Source of the DNA: CAVVEC01 sp963747105
GTDB taxonomy: Bacteria > Acidobacteriota > Terriglobia > Terriglobales > Acidobacteriaceae
Direction: 5' to 3'
Length of the DNA: 64,000 nt
NCBI GenBank assembly: GCA_963747105.1
Contig: CAVVEC010000002.1
Location: 682,001-746,000, forward strand
In this document: piece after piece, positions 20,362 through 29,926 of the stretch
Layout: the number at the start of each line of letters is the position of its first letter
Numbering within the stretch: position 1 is the stretch's first letter
Program-made: the position numbers and the translations under genes
The notes under the pieces: model-generated
The model's database searches: none
Told to the model about the DNA's origin: nothing
What the model saw: only the letters and a program-made list of their open reading frames with translations

Positions 20362-20813
20362 ATCCACCCCGTGTTAGCCGGCGCAGCTTTTTGAGCTTGG
20401 CGTCGCTGGGAAGCTTCTTTGCCGCAATGGGCACAGCGGCTGTCGGTATGCTCCGCCTGCCGAACCCGGCCGTGCTGCCCGGCCCTGTGCGCCGTTTCAA
20501 ACTCGGGCCGCCGGAGCAGTTTTCCGCTGGAAGTGAAACTCCCTTTGCCGACCAGAACCTCGTGCTCTTTCGCGACGACGAAGGCTTCTACGCGATTTCG
20601 AGCACGTGCACCCACCTGGGCTGCACCGTGGCGCGATCAAAGGATGGGTTTGCTTGCCCTTGCCACGGTTCCCGTTTTAACAGTAAGGGCAGCGTGGTGG
20701 GCGGCCCAGCGCCGCGACCACTGCCTTGGCTCGAAGTCAGCCGCGCGGCCAACGGCGATCTGATCGTCAACGCAGACAACGAAGTCCCGGAGGGCACGCG
20801 CTACCGCGTGTAG
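20349..20813 (+). CDS. Rieske [2Fe-2S] protein with Tat-type anchor
   Basis: 154 aa. The N-terminus SRRSFLSLASLGSFF is a twin-arginine signal/anchor. Cluster ligands are C87 and H89 (CTHLGC) with C103 and H106 (CPCHGS); C92 and C105 would form the usual disulfide. It is a short, minimal quinol-oxidising Rieske protein. Ribosome site AAGGAG lies at 20335-20340 inside the upstream gene. Directly followed by cytochrome b, it forms the quinol-oxidising half of a bc-type complex exposed to the periplasm. Confidence 0.93.
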   Translation: MSRLDPPRVSRRSFLSLASLGSFFAAMGTAAVGMLRLPNPAVLPGPVRRFKLGPPEQFSAGSETPFADQNLVLFRDDEGFYAISSTCTHLGCTVARSKDGFACPCHGSRFNSKGSVVGGPAPRPLPWLEVSRAANGDLIVNADNEVPEGTRYRV

Positions 20814-20823
20814 GAGGCACATC

Positions 20824-22365
20824 GTGGCAGAGACCGCAACCAAAGAATTTCTGCACAACCTGCGCGAACTCCCCCAGACGGTGAAGGACTCCTGCTTCCG
20901 CCTGGGGAAAGAGCCCGAATCGGAGCGCGAAGAATCGCAGGCCACATTTCATAACCTTTTTCTGCACATCCACAGCGTCCGGGTCCACGTGCGCACGCTT
21001 AGACCTACGCTTACCTTCGGTCTCGGCTTGGTAGCCACGGCCAGTTTCCTGATCACCCTTATGACCGGCGTGCTGCTGATGGTCTACTACAAGCCCTCAA
21101 CCGATCTCGCTTATCAATCGATCAAAGATATTCACTTCACAGTTTCCACGGGACGCTTCATCCGCAATATTCATCGGTGGTCGGCGCAGTTGATGGTGCT
21201 GGTGGTCCTGCTGCACATGGCGCGGGTCTTCTTTACCGCGAGTTACAAGAAGCCGCGCGAATTCAACTGGCTGGTCGGGCTGGGGCTGCTCGTGATCACT
21301 CTGGCGCTGAGCTTCACCGGCTACCTACTGCCTTGGGATCAACTGGCGTACTGGGCGATTACGATCGGCTCGAACATCGCCAACTCTCCGCGCGAACTGA
21401 CTGACGCGATCGGCATTACCAAGTTCTTTGACCCGGGCGGCTTCCAGAAGCGGTTACTGCTGGGTGCGAACTACGTCGGGCAGGACGCGCTGATCCGTTT
21501 CTACGTTCTGCATGTTTTCGTTCTTCCGTTCGCGCTGGTGACGCTGCTCGGAGTGCACTTCTGGCGCATTCGAAAGGATGGCGGCCTCGCCAAGCCCGAA
21601 GATCCGCCCGGCGGACTGGCCGAATGGGGTGGAGAAAAGCGCCAAGTCTTCCAGCCGCTTGCCACCAAAACCTACGGCCTGATGGCGTTGGTGAAAGGCA
21701 AGCGTCCACCGGTGAATCGCGGGCCCGAGAACACGGTGATGAGTTGGCCGCACTTGTTCTGGGCAGAACTCTCCGTCTTCATGGTGACGGTGGCGATCAC
21801 GCTGATCTTGGCTTTCTATAGCGATGCGCCGCTGAAAGAACTCGCGAACGCGGCCATTCCGGAAAATCCGGCGAAGGCGCCTTGGTACTTCCTGGGGCTT
21901 CAGGAACTGGTCTCCTATTCGGCGTTCATGGGAGGCATGTTGATTCCGATGATCGTCCTAGTCGGACTTGCTCTGATTCCGTTTCTCGATCGCCGTTCCG
22001 GAGGCGAAGGCACGTGGTTCGGCACCAGCCACGAGCGCTCGGTGTTCTGGCAATCCTTGTTCTTTGCCTGCGCCGTGACCGTCGGAATGCTTGCTTTCAC
22101 GGTCAACTACGGTTGGCTGCGAAACTGGTTCCCCAACATTCACCAGCTCTGGATCATCGTGATTAACCCCGGTTCGCTGTTTGTCCTGATCTTTGCTGCC
22201 TGGTCGCTCTTCATTCTGAAGCGCAAAGATTCGGTGCGCCTGGCAGCAGTCTCGTTATTCACCTGTTTTCTGGTTGGGTTCACTCTGCTGACTTACTTTG
22301 CGACGGTCCATCGCGGGCCCAACTGGCACTTTTACTGGTGGCCCTCGCAATGGCCGGTGCACTGA
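20824..22365 (+). CDS. Cytochrome b of a bc-type complex (b6 and subunit IV regions fused)
   Basis: 513 aa with about eight or more membrane helices. The N-terminal cytochrome b/b6 domain contains the haem-ligand helices (RNIHRWSAQLMVLVVLLHMA and the FYVLHVFVLPFALVTLLGVH helix). GYLLPWDQLAYWA is the conserved Qo segment. The C-terminal subunit-IV-like part carries PWYFLGLQE in place of the PEWY motif. The start is GTG after AGGAGG at 20814-20819. With the Rieske protein it would oxidise quinol and hand electrons to the adjacent multihaem cytochrome. About 60 residues precede the first helix, longer than usual. Confidence 0.92.
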   Translation: MAETATKEFLHNLRELPQTVKDSCFRLGKEPESEREESQATFHNLFLHIHSVRVHVRTLRPTLTFGLGLVATASFLITLMTGVLLMVYYKPSTDLAYQSIKDIHFTVSTGRFIRNIHRWSAQLMVLVVLLHMARVFFTASYKKPREFNWLVGLGLLVITLALSFTGYLLPWDQLAYWAITIGSNIANSPRELTDAIGITKFFDPGGFQKRLLLGANYVGQDALIRFYVLHVFVLPFALVTLLGVHFWRIRKDGGLAKPEDPPGGLAEWGGEKRQVFQPLATKTYGLMALVKGKRPPVNRGPENTVMSWPHLFWAELSVFMVTVAITLILAFYSDAPLKELANAAIPENPAKAPWYFLGLQELVSYSAFMGGMLIPMIVLVGLALIPFLDRRSGGEGTWFGTSHERSVFWQSLFFACAVTVGMLAFTVNYGWLRNWFPNIHQLWIIVINPGSLFVLIFAAWSLFILKRKDSVRLAAVSLFTCFLVGFTLLTYFATVHRGPNWHFYWWPSQWPVH

Positions 22366-22375
22366 GGAGAATGCG

Positions 22376-23860
22376 ATGAAAGACCCATCCCGGATTTATC
22401 GCTGGCTCCTCCTGGTGGCGAGCGTCGTCACCATCGTCTATCTGGTGGGCGCAGCGGTGCGCGAAAACTATCTGGCGCAGTGGCGAACCGTGCAACAGGA
22501 ATACCGCAACATTCTTCGCCAGAAAGCCACCGACGATCGTGGCCGAGAACTGCTCGCCAAGTTCCGGGTAGAGATGAAGCAGGCCAGCATCCCCGCGCTC
22601 GGCACGGTGGATCGCTGCGTCACCTGCCATAACGGCGTCGACGATCCGCGCATGACGGATGTCCCACAGCCGCATCGTACCCATCCCGGTCACATCCTCG
22701 ACAAGCATCCCGTGGATCGCTTCGGCTGCACGGTATGTCACCACGGGCAGGGTGCGGCCATGACTTTCAATGAAGCCAAGGCCGAAGACGTGTTCTGGGA
22801 CTACCCGCTGCTGCCCCCGGAGATGACTGAGTCGACCTGCGTCACCTGTCACGACGCGGAGAAACTGCCACCCGATCAGATTCCGCTGCTCACTGCGGGC
22901 ATGAAACTCTATCGGGAGAAAAGTTGCGGGTCCTGCCACAAGCTCGCAGGACGCGGCGGGGCGCTCGGTCCAGCGCTCGACAATGAAGGCGCGAAGACCA
23001 AGCACCAGCTCATCATGACGAACCTAAAGCCGCCGCACACCACCTGGGCTTGGCAGGATGCGCACTTTCGTGATCCCGGAGGAGTGGTTCCCGACAGCCT
23101 GATGCGCAATCCAACCGTCACACGGACGGAAGCGCGGGCGTTGACCGCGTACATGCTCGCGCAGTGGAAGCGCGATGTGCCGGAAAGCTATCTCGCACCC
23201 GACAAGATCGAGCAGAAATACCGAGCGCTCCATCCCGTGCCCCTGGCCGGCGAGCAGGTTTACAGGCAGTACTGCACAGCCTGCCACGGCAACGGAACCT
23301 ACACTCGGTGGGACAAGAAATTCAACCGCTTTATTCCGGCGATTCGCGGCGTTTCGCTGATCTCAACCGCAACTCGCGAATATCTACAAGCCAACATCGA
23401 ACAAGGACGGCCGGGTACCCAGATGCCCGCTTGGGGTCCGCACGCCGGCGGACTGCTTCCTGAAGAAATCACCGGAGTGATCGAGTATCTCCGCGCGGGT
23501 GCTCCGGCAACTCCCGCGATGACGGTGCTGACGCTCCACGGGGACGCCAGCAACGGTCTGTCTCTTTTCCTGAGAAACTGCGCGGGCTGCCACGGCATGA
23601 ATGGCCGCGCTGGAATGGCGCCCGAGGTGGGCAATCCGGTTTTCCAACAAGCTGCCACCGACGAATTCATCCTCCGCACCATCCGCAACGGCCGCATCGG
23701 AACCGCGATGCCTGCCTTCCAGCGTACCGAGGCGCCGGCGTTTAGCGATCAGGACATCGCCGACGTGATCGCCTATTTACGGACACTCGGAGAACCAAAA
23801 GGGCGGAAAGCAACTGCGCAGAACGCAACTTCAGGAACTCCTTCGGGAGGCAAGCCATGA
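22376..23860 (+). CDS. Six-haem membrane-anchored cytochrome c
   Basis: 494 aa. An uncleaved N-terminal membrane helix at ~8-28 is followed by a periplasmic region with six CXXCH haem sites, starting at C81, C118, C155, C184, C300 and C402. The last two sit in separate class-I-like cytochrome c domains with MPAW and MPAF axial Met segments. ATG 22376 follows GAGGAG at 22364-22369. Position between cytochrome b and the molybdoenzyme suggests an electron conduit from the bc complex to the periplasmic reductase. Its stop overlaps the next start (ATGA). Confidence 0.93.
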   Translation: MKDPSRIYRWLLLVASVVTIVYLVGAAVRENYLAQWRTVQQEYRNILRQKATDDRGRELLAKFRVEMKQASIPALGTVDRCVTCHNGVDDPRMTDVPQPHRTHPGHILDKHPVDRFGCTVCHHGQGAAMTFNEAKAEDVFWDYPLLPPEMTESTCVTCHDAEKLPPDQIPLLTAGMKLYREKSCGSCHKLAGRGGALGPALDNEGAKTKHQLIMTNLKPPHTTWAWQDAHFRDPGGVVPDSLMRNPTVTRTEARALTAYMLAQWKRDVPESYLAPDKIEQKYRALHPVPLAGEQVYRQYCTACHGNGTYTRWDKKFNRFIPAIRGVSLISTATREYLQANIEQGRPGTQMPAWGPHAGGLLPEEITGVIEYLRAGAPATPAMTVLTLHGDASNGLSLFLRNCAGCHGMNGRAGMAPEVGNPVFQQAATDEFILRTIRNGRIGTAMPAFQRTEAPAFSDQDIADVIAYLRTLGEPKGRKATAQNATSGTPSGGKP

Positions 23861-26622
23861 GCGACAAGAACAAACCACAGAAGCCCTTCTCGCGGCGCAG
23901 CTTTATCCAAACTGCCGCCATGACGGCGGCAACCTTCGCCCTACCTGGTTGCTCGCGCAACGAGAAGCCTGTCTTGACTACGCTGACGGGAGACTTTGAT
24001 CCACTGCGCAGCTATCCCTATCGCGGATGGGAGGACTTCTACCGCAAGATCTGGACATGGGACAAAGTAGTTCGTTCTACCCATTCCGCGAACTGTACTG
24101 GTTCTTGCTCGTGGAAGGTGTACGTACGCAATGGCGTTATGGTCCGGGAAGAGCAGGCAGCTGATTATCCGCGTATCAATGCCGACCTGCCCGACTACAA
24201 CCCCCGCGGCTGCCAGAAGGGCGGCTGCTTCACCGAATATGTCTATAGTCCGCAGCGCCTGCGCTACCCGCTCATTCGCACAGGAGAACGCGGCGAAGGC
24301 AAGTGGCGCCGCGCAACCTGGGATGAAGCGCTCACGATGGTTGCCGAAAAACTGCTCGACAATATCTACAACTACGGCCCGGATACCAATTCCTTCTTCA
24401 GTGTCATCCCCGCCATGAGCCCGGTCAGTTTCTGCGCCGGTTCGCGCCTGGCTCACTATATCGGCGGAGTTTTTCTCTCGTTCTACGACTGGTACTGCGA
24501 TCTGCCTCCGGGCGAGCCCCTGACCTGGGGTGTGCAGACCGAAGCCTGCGAGTGTGCCGATTGGTTTAACTCCAAATACATCGTGCTGTGGGGATCGAAC
24601 ATTTCGCAGACCCGGATCCCAGATGCCCACTTTGCGTACGAAGCACGCTATAACGGCGCCAAGATCGTCTGTATCTCGCCCGATTACAATGCGAGCGCGA
24701 CCCATGCCGATCTGTATTTCCGCATCAACCCCGGCACCGACGGGATCCTCGCACTAGGCGTAGCCAAGCTGCTCATCGATCAGAACCTCATCGATGTGTC
24801 GTACGTGAAGGAACAAACCGACATGCCTCTGCTCGTGCTCTCGGGCACGAACCGTTTCCTCCGCGAGTCCGACCTCAAGAACGGCGGCAAGGAAGACATC
24901 TTCTATTTCTGGGACGCGAAGCAGCAACGCGCCGTTCCTACACCGGGTTCGATGGGATCGGAGCAAAAGACCATCCAACTCGATGGTGCTGACCCTGCGC
25001 TGGCGGGCACCTTTCACGTGCAACTCGCCGATGGCAAGATCGCCGAAGTCACCACGGTCTTCGAACTCCTGAAGAAAGAAATCGCCGGATACACAGTGGA
25101 CAAAGTCGCTGCGCGTACCGGCCTGCCCGCGAATGAGATCGAACTCTTTGCCAAAGAACTGGGCACGCGCAAGCCGGCGATGATCATCCACGGTGCCGGA
25201 ACCAACCACTGGTTCCACAATGATCTGACCAACCGCTCCTTCATCCTGCTGGTTGCCCTCACCGGGAACACCGGCAAAAACGGCGGCGGATTCAATCACT
25301 ACGTCGGGCAGGAACGCCTCTGGCCGGAGCAAGGATTCTTCAAGCTCGCCTTCCCCGAAACCCGAAAGAAGCAGCGTTTCCAAAACACCACGCTCTGGAG
25401 CTACGTCCACTCTACGAATAAAGACCCGCATCTCTACAACGGGAAACCCATCGAGTGGTACATCCAGGAGTCGGTCAAGAACGGATGGATGCCGCTCTGG
25501 CCGAAGGACGGGAAGAAGCCGCGGGCATTCATCGTGTGGCGCGCGAACTACCTGAACCAGGCCAAAGGCAACGAGATTCTGGAATCGTCACTCTGGAAAG
25601 ATCTCGATCTGATCGTAGATATCAACTACCGCATGGATACCACGGCACTCTACTCCGACGTGGTGTTGCCCGCGGCCAGCTACTACGAGAAGGTGGACAT
25701 CAACTCCACCGACTGCCACAGCTACATTCATCCCTTCGGTAAAGCGTGTGAACCGCTGTTCGAAAGCAAGACCGACTGGGATATCTTCCGCGCGTTGGCC
25801 GAAAAGATGGCGGAAGTTGCCACCAAGAAAGGCGTGAAGCCTTTTCATGACGATGCTTTCGACTGGACCCGCGACTTTACGCAGCTAGGCCACGACTGGA
25901 CGGGCAAGGGCGCGATTCAAAGCGATGAACAGGCTGTCAACTTCATTCTCAACAACGCGGAAGAAACCAAGGGCATGACATACGAGTTGATTCAGCAGGG
26001 GCCGCGGCGTTTCGTCGCCACCGATCCCGAGTCCTGGAACAGCGATATTGAAGAAGGCGTTGCCTATACTCCCTTCAAGCATCAGCTCGAAAAGAAGCGC
26101 CCGTGGCGTACGCTCACCGGCCGCCAGCAGTTCTACATCGATCATCCCTGGTACATCGAGCTGGGTGAGGCCCTCCCTACATTCAAGGAGCCGGTCGAGG
26201 AAAAGTATCCACTCTTCTGGAACACGCCGCACGGACGCTGGTCCATCCACTCCACGTGGCGTGACCACCGCGCTATGCTGCGGCTGCAGCGCGGAGGCCC
26301 GATCGTCTACATGCATCCCGACGACGCCCGCAAACGCGGCCTGCAGGACAACGACTGGGTCCGCATTCACAACGAGGTCGGCCATTGTGTCTGCCGTTTG
26401 CAGATATTGCCCGGCGAAAAACCCGGCCGCGTCACCATGTATCACGGCTGGGAGAAATATCTCGGATTCAAGGAGGGCGGATGGCAGTCGCTCACCTACA
26501 TCAAGATCAAGCCCACGCAGCTGATCGGAAAGTACGGCCACGTCAATTTTCGCCTGAACTACTGGGGGCCCACCGGCAACAACCGCGACATCAAGGTGGA
26601 CGTTGAGAAGGCGAAGATCTGA
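23857..26622 (+). CDS. NarG-like type II DMSO-reductase family catalytic subunit, Tat-exported
   Basis: 921 aa. Twin-arginine signal SRRSFIQTAA at ~12-21, with ALPGC at 28-32 resembling a lipobox. The FS0 cluster ligands are H76, C80, C84 and C119 (STHSANCTGSC, RGCQKGGC). The Mo-coordinating Asp of NarG-type enzymes corresponds to D211 in SFYDWYCDLPP. Much shorter than cytoplasmic NarG (~1250 aa), it resembles periplasmic pNar, selenate, (per)chlorate or dimethylsulfide enzymes. Substrate cannot be decided from sequence; nitrate is the default guess. It starts with an ATGA overlap and a GGAGG site. Electrons would arrive through the Fe-S and haem-b subunits encoded next. Confidence 0.9.
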   Translation: MSDKNKPQKPFSRRSFIQTAAMTAATFALPGCSRNEKPVLTTLTGDFDPLRSYPYRGWEDFYRKIWTWDKVVRSTHSANCTGSCSWKVYVRNGVMVREEQAADYPRINADLPDYNPRGCQKGGCFTEYVYSPQRLRYPLIRTGERGEGKWRRATWDEALTMVAEKLLDNIYNYGPDTNSFFSVIPAMSPVSFCAGSRLAHYIGGVFLSFYDWYCDLPPGEPLTWGVQTEACECADWFNSKYIVLWGSNISQTRIPDAHFAYEARYNGAKIVCISPDYNASATHADLYFRINPGTDGILALGVAKLLIDQNLIDVSYVKEQTDMPLLVLSGTNRFLRESDLKNGGKEDIFYFWDAKQQRAVPTPGSMGSEQKTIQLDGADPALAGTFHVQLADGKIAEVTTVFELLKKEIAGYTVDKVAARTGLPANEIELFAKELGTRKPAMIIHGAGTNHWFHNDLTNRSFILLVALTGNTGKNGGGFNHYVGQERLWPEQGFFKLAFPETRKKQRFQNTTLWSYVHSTNKDPHLYNGKPIEWYIQESVKNGWMPLWPKDGKKPRAFIVWRANYLNQAKGNEILESSLWKDLDLIVDINYRMDTTALYSDVVLPAASYYEKVDINSTDCHSYIHPFGKACEPLFESKTDWDIFRALAEKMAEVATKKGVKPFHDDAFDWTRDFTQLGHDWTGKGAIQSDEQAVNFILNNAEETKGMTYELIQQGPRRFVATDPESWNSDIEEGVAYTPFKHQLEKKRPWRTLTGRQQFYIDHPWYIELGEALPTFKEPVEEKYPLFWNTPHGRWSIHSTWRDHRAMLRLQRGGPIVYMHPDDARKRGLQDNDWVRIHNEVGHCVCRLQILPGEKPGRVTMYHGWEKYLGFKEGGWQSLTYIKIKPTQLIGKYGHVNFRLNYWGPTGNNRDIKVDVEKAKI

Positions 26623-26634
26623 GGAGAAGCAGCC

Positions 26635-27636
26635 ATGTCAAGACACCAATACGCGATGGTGATGGACCTGAACAAATGCTTGGGCTGCCAGACCTGCACC
26701 ATCGCCTGCAAGAAGCTGTGGACGGACCGCGACGGCACCGGCTATATGTACTGGAACAATGTCGAAACCCGTCCCGGCCTTGGCTATCCGCGGCAGTGGG
26801 ATCGTATCGGTGGCGGCTGGAAAGACGGATCGCTGCAGCCCAGTCCGCTGCCGACCATGGACGACTACGGCCACGCCTGGGAATACAACTACGAGCAGCG
26901 TCTCTACGAAGGCAAGAAGCAACCGGTCATGCCCTCGCCCGAGCCGAAGTCCGGCTGTAACTGGGACGAAGACGTGGGCGGCATGAATGAGGACGAGAAT
27001 TACTTTTTTTATTTACCTCGCATCTGCAACCACTGTACTCATCCCGCGTGTCTGGAGGCCTGTCCACGCAAGGCCATCTACAAGCGCGAAGAGGATGGCA
27101 TGGTGGTTATCGACCAGGATCGCTGCCAGGGTTACCGCTACTGCATCAAGGCGTGTCCTTATAAGAAGATCTATTTCAATGAGGTGAGCGGGAAATCTGA
27201 GAAATGCATCTTTTGTTATCCGCGGCTTGAGAAGGGTCAGGTCAACGCTTGCGCTGCGCAGTGTCCCGGCCGCTTGCGCTTCGTCGGCCTACTCGACGAT
27301 ACCGAATCTCCGGTTCACAAACTGGTCTTAGTTCACAAGATCGCCTTACCGCTCTTCCCCGAAAAGGGTACGCAACCTAACGTCTTTTACGTGCCGCCGT
27401 TCAATCCACCGAAGCGTGAGAATTACGGTAAGGGCATCCAAGAAGACCCGCGGGTGCCGCTCGACTACCTTATTTACCTCTTCGGGCCCGAAGTGAAGGA
27501 CGTGATCACGCGCCTGGAGGCGGAACTCAAGAAAACGCAGGAAGGCGGGCGCAGTGAAGCACTGCAACTACTCATCGGCCGCGACGCCGAAACCCGTTTC
27601 CACGTCCGGCCCCAGTTGGTGCAAATCCAGTTGTAG
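26635..27636 (+). CDS. NarH/DdhB-like iron-sulfur subunit
   Basis: 333 aa. Four Cys clusters: CLGCQTCTIAC (C15-C25), CNHCTHPACLEAC, CQGYRYCIKACPYKK and CIFCYPRLEKGQVNACAAQC. In the third cluster the second Cys is replaced by Tyr (CQGY), as in NarH (CxGW), so one centre is likely [3Fe-4S] and three are [4Fe-4S]. This pattern is diagnostic for the beta subunit of type II DMSO-reductase family enzymes. There is no signal peptide; it would be carried across the membrane with the Tat-exported alpha subunit. GAGGAG precedes the ATG. Confidence 0.93.
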   Translation: MSRHQYAMVMDLNKCLGCQTCTIACKKLWTDRDGTGYMYWNNVETRPGLGYPRQWDRIGGGWKDGSLQPSPLPTMDDYGHAWEYNYEQRLYEGKKQPVMPSPEPKSGCNWDEDVGGMNEDENYFFYLPRICNHCTHPACLEACPRKAIYKREEDGMVVIDQDRCQGYRYCIKACPYKKIYFNEVSGKSEKCIFCYPRLEKGQVNACAAQCPGRLRFVGLLDDTESPVHKLVLVHKIALPLFPEKGTQPNVFYVPPFNPPKRENYGKGIQEDPRVPLDYLIYLFGPEVKDVITRLEAELKKTQEGGRSEALQLLIGRDAETRFHVRPQLVQIQL

Positions 27637-27645
27637 GAGAACGTC

Positions 27646-28380
27646 ATGCCAACTCGCCAACTTCTGATCTTTGCTTCAGCCGTGTTGATCCTTTCCTCGA
27701 TGAATGGGGCACAAACCGGGGCGAAGCCAGTCGCAGGGCAGTCTCTGTCCGTAGCTGCGTCATCAGCGAGCGCCGACAGTCTGCTCAATGGCGGACCTGC
27801 CGCGTGGAACCAGATTGCGCTAAAGCGTGTTGCTCTGAACCGCACGCCGCCGCTCTATGACACCGACGAGCCCGCGACGCTGGAGATTCCGAGCGTTGAC
27901 GTCCGCACTGCTCGTACCGGTGGAAAGTTGCTAGTACAGCTGAGCTGGCGCGATCCGACGCATGACGCGATAACAGTGGCGGAAGTCCCCAACACGCCGC
28001 CCGAGACCCGCTTCCGCAAAGTTCAGACGGAAGCTGACGACCGATTCTTCGATGCTGCCGCCGTCATGTTTCCTGCAAAGCCGGGCTCCGATGCGATCGC
28101 CCCTTCGCTGCAGATGGGAGATGTTGAGCATCCGGTGGAGATCTACTACTGGAACGCCACCCGCGGCGCGATGCTGATGCAAGCCCAGGGACGCGGCACT
28201 ACGCGCCGCACTGGCCAGAGTTTTCCGGTGAATAGCACCTATCAAAATGGCCAGTGGAGCGTGATCTTCGAGTTGCCCGATCTGCCCTCGGGCACGACTG
28301 TGGCCTTCGCCGTGTGGAACGGGAGCCAGAAGGACCTCGACGGCCGGAAGTATTTCTCGGTCTGGCAAGTACTGGAGTAG
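27646..28380 (+). CDS. Ethylbenzene-dehydrogenase-related haem b gamma subunit
   Basis: 244 aa with a Sec-type signal peptide (~1-22, MPTRQLLIFASAVLILSS). The body fits the mono-haem DOMON-like gamma subunits (DdhC, SerC, EbdC, PcrC-neighbour type): PPLYDTDEPATL, LLVQLSWRDPTHD, a segment beginning DDRFFDAAAVMFP, and WNGSQKDLDGRKYFSVWQ near the end. It would accept electrons from the multihaem cytochrome in the periplasm and pass them to the Fe-S subunit. It replaces the membrane cytochrome NarI, which is absent here. AGGAG precedes ATG 27646. Confidence 0.87.
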   Translation: MPTRQLLIFASAVLILSSMNGAQTGAKPVAGQSLSVAASSASADSLLNGGPAAWNQIALKRVALNRTPPLYDTDEPATLEIPSVDVRTARTGGKLLVQLSWRDPTHDAITVAEVPNTPPETRFRKVQTEADDRFFDAAAVMFPAKPGSDAIAPSLQMGDVEHPVEIYYWNATRGAMLMQAQGRGTTRRTGQSFPVNSTYQNGQWSVIFELPDLPSGTTVAFAVWNGSQKDLDGRKYFSVWQVLE

Positions 28381-28408
28381 AAACGGAAGTTCAAGAACAG
28401 GAGTCGCG

Positions 28409-29059
28409 ATGCTAACAATCGTTCCAGATGAGAAAGCGGTTACCTCCATCGACTGGCAGCAGAACGATCTCTACCGATTCTTCGCTTTCGTCTTGGCGCC
28501 GCCAACGCGCGAGTGCTTCGGACTTCTGTCGCAACCCGCTCTGCCGGAGGCACTACGAAATCTATGGCAGCACCTGAAGTGCGAGGGAGAATATCCGGGA
28601 TTCGAATGGTTCGCCAGTTACGAGCAGTACGAGTCAACCTATATCGCTCTCTTTGATGTTGGCATACCCGAACCGCCCGTGCCTCTATTCGAGTCAGCCC
28701 ATGACAAGACTCATCCAGCGCAAGAGATTGCGCTGGAGAATACCTACTTCTACGAGGTTCTCGGGCTCAAGTCCGACCCCAGCCGCGCCGTCCCCGACTA
28801 CCTTGTCACCCAACTGGAGTTCCTCGCTGCTCTCCGCTACACCTGCGAACACACACCCGAAGAGAGTTCCGCTGTTTCGCTCGAGAGGGCTGAGACCGAA
28901 TTTCTAGAACGCCACTTATTGAACTGGCTCCCTGCCGCTAAGGCCAAGCTGGACCGGACCAATGCGCCCGGCTTCCCAGTGCTCATGACAATGCTTGTGC
29001 AGTTCCTGAGACACATGCGCGAGGGCGGCTGTGGCACCACCAGGAGCCAGAGATTCTGA
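28409..29059 (+). CDS. TorD/NarJ/DmsD-like molybdoenzyme maturation chaperone
   Basis: 216 aa, all-helical, no signal peptide. Features of the TorD/DdhD group include the N-terminal DLYRFFAFVLAPPTRECF and the central FYEVLGLKSD. Such cytoplasmic chaperones bind the Tat signal of the catalytic subunit, help Moco insertion and prevent premature export. Its place as the last cytoplasmic component of the operon, with AGGAG before the ATG, supports a dedicated role for the 23857-26622 enzyme. Confidence 0.83.
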   Translation: MLTIVPDEKAVTSIDWQQNDLYRFFAFVLAPPTRECFGLLSQPALPEALRNLWQHLKCEGEYPGFEWFASYEQYESTYIALFDVGIPEPPVPLFESAHDKTHPAQEIALENTYFYEVLGLKSDPSRAVPDYLVTQLEFLAALRYTCEHTPEESSAVSLERAETEFLERHLLNWLPAAKAKLDRTNAPGFPVLMTMLVQFLRHMREGGCGTTRSQRF

Positions 29060-29074
29060 GCGTAGGAGCATGCT

Positions 29075-29926
29075 TTGAAAAATGTCATCATAATTACTCT
29101 TGCGGTCGTTTTTGCACTTGGACTGTCTCCTGTTTCCACTCGGGCGCAGAACGCAAGTCAATCCGCTGACGAAGGCTTTCTGAGCGACTGGCTCCAGCGG
29201 TCGTCACGCGCCGAATCCGAGCAACCTCATTGGGCGGCTCCGATCTTTACCGTGACTCCTCGACTCGTGCAGCAGTTTCGCTATGACATGGGTTGGCAGT
29301 TCAACAGGGGCTTCACCAACGCCAATTATGGCAGCGGCAAGGGGCTCGAACTGGTTCCTTTGGACCGCGTTGAGCTGTACGTGAGCGCTCCCCCGTACCT
29401 TACTCACACCAAACCCGGAGTGAACGACGGCATCGGCGACATGACTTTCTTGTTCAAATATCGGGCTGCGGCCGGCAACCCCGAGAACGGAAACTACGTG
29501 GTGACTGCAATGCTGTCTGCCACTGTCCCAACCGGCACATTCACTAACGGTTCCACAGATGCTTCCCTTACGCCCACGCTGGCGTTAGGGAAAGGCTGGA
29601 GGAACTTTGACCTGCAGGGCACTGCTGGAGTCACCGTGCCCACCGGCGATATGAACGTGCTAGGGAGTCCGGTGGTGCTCAATGCCACCGCACAGTACCA
29701 CCTGTTGAAGTATTTCTGGCCCGAAGCCGAGGTCAATTCAACGATGTGGTCGAACGGCAAGAACGATGGGAAAAAGCAAGTGTTTCTATCTCCCGGTTTG
29801 GTTGTGGGCAAGCTGCGCTTGTGGAAGCGGCTGGGCTTCGCTTTTGGCGGAGGTGTGCAGATTGCTGCCACCCAGTTTCACGCCTACGAGCATAACTGGG
29901 TCACCTCTGTGAGGTTTCCATTCTGA
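29075..29926 (+). CDS. Outer-membrane beta-barrel protein (phenol-degradation MetA-like / transporter fold)
   Basis: 283 aa with a signal peptide cut after STRAQ (~1-25). Alternating hydrophobic strands and the final aromatic residue in SVRFPF are typical of an outer-membrane barrel. The pattern GIGDMTFLFKYR, SATVPTGTF and GKGWRNFDLQG resembles the MetA-pathway-of-phenol-degradation/transporter family. Start TTG 29075 has TAGGAG upstream. It is probably the last gene of the respiratory operon and may let the oxyanion substrate or product through the outer membrane (inference). Confidence 0.7.
   Translation: MKNVIIITLAVVFALGLSPVSTRAQNASQSADEGFLSDWLQRSSRAESEQPHWAAPIFTVTPRLVQQFRYDMGWQFNRGFTNANYGSGKGLELVPLDRVELYVSAPPYLTHTKPGVNDGIGDMTFLFKYRAAAGNPENGNYVVTAMLSATVPTGTFTNGSTDASLTPTLALGKGWRNFDLQGTAGVTVPTGDMNVLGSPVVLNATAQYHLLKYFWPEAEVNSTMWSNGKNDGKKQVFLSPGLVVGKLRLWKRLGFAFGGGVQIAATQFHAYEHNWVTSVRFPF

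Noticed and set aside
20349..22365. Standard cytochrome bc1/b6f complex of the main chain
   Set aside because: Rieske and cytochrome b are in one operon with a molybdoenzyme, flavoprotein and six-haem cytochrome, and there is no cytochrome c1 or f. A dedicated complex is a better reading.
24754..25431. 225-codon minus-strand open frame inside the NarG-like gene
   Set aside because: Antisense shadow of a strongly conserved catalytic-subunit region; no motif or ribosome site.
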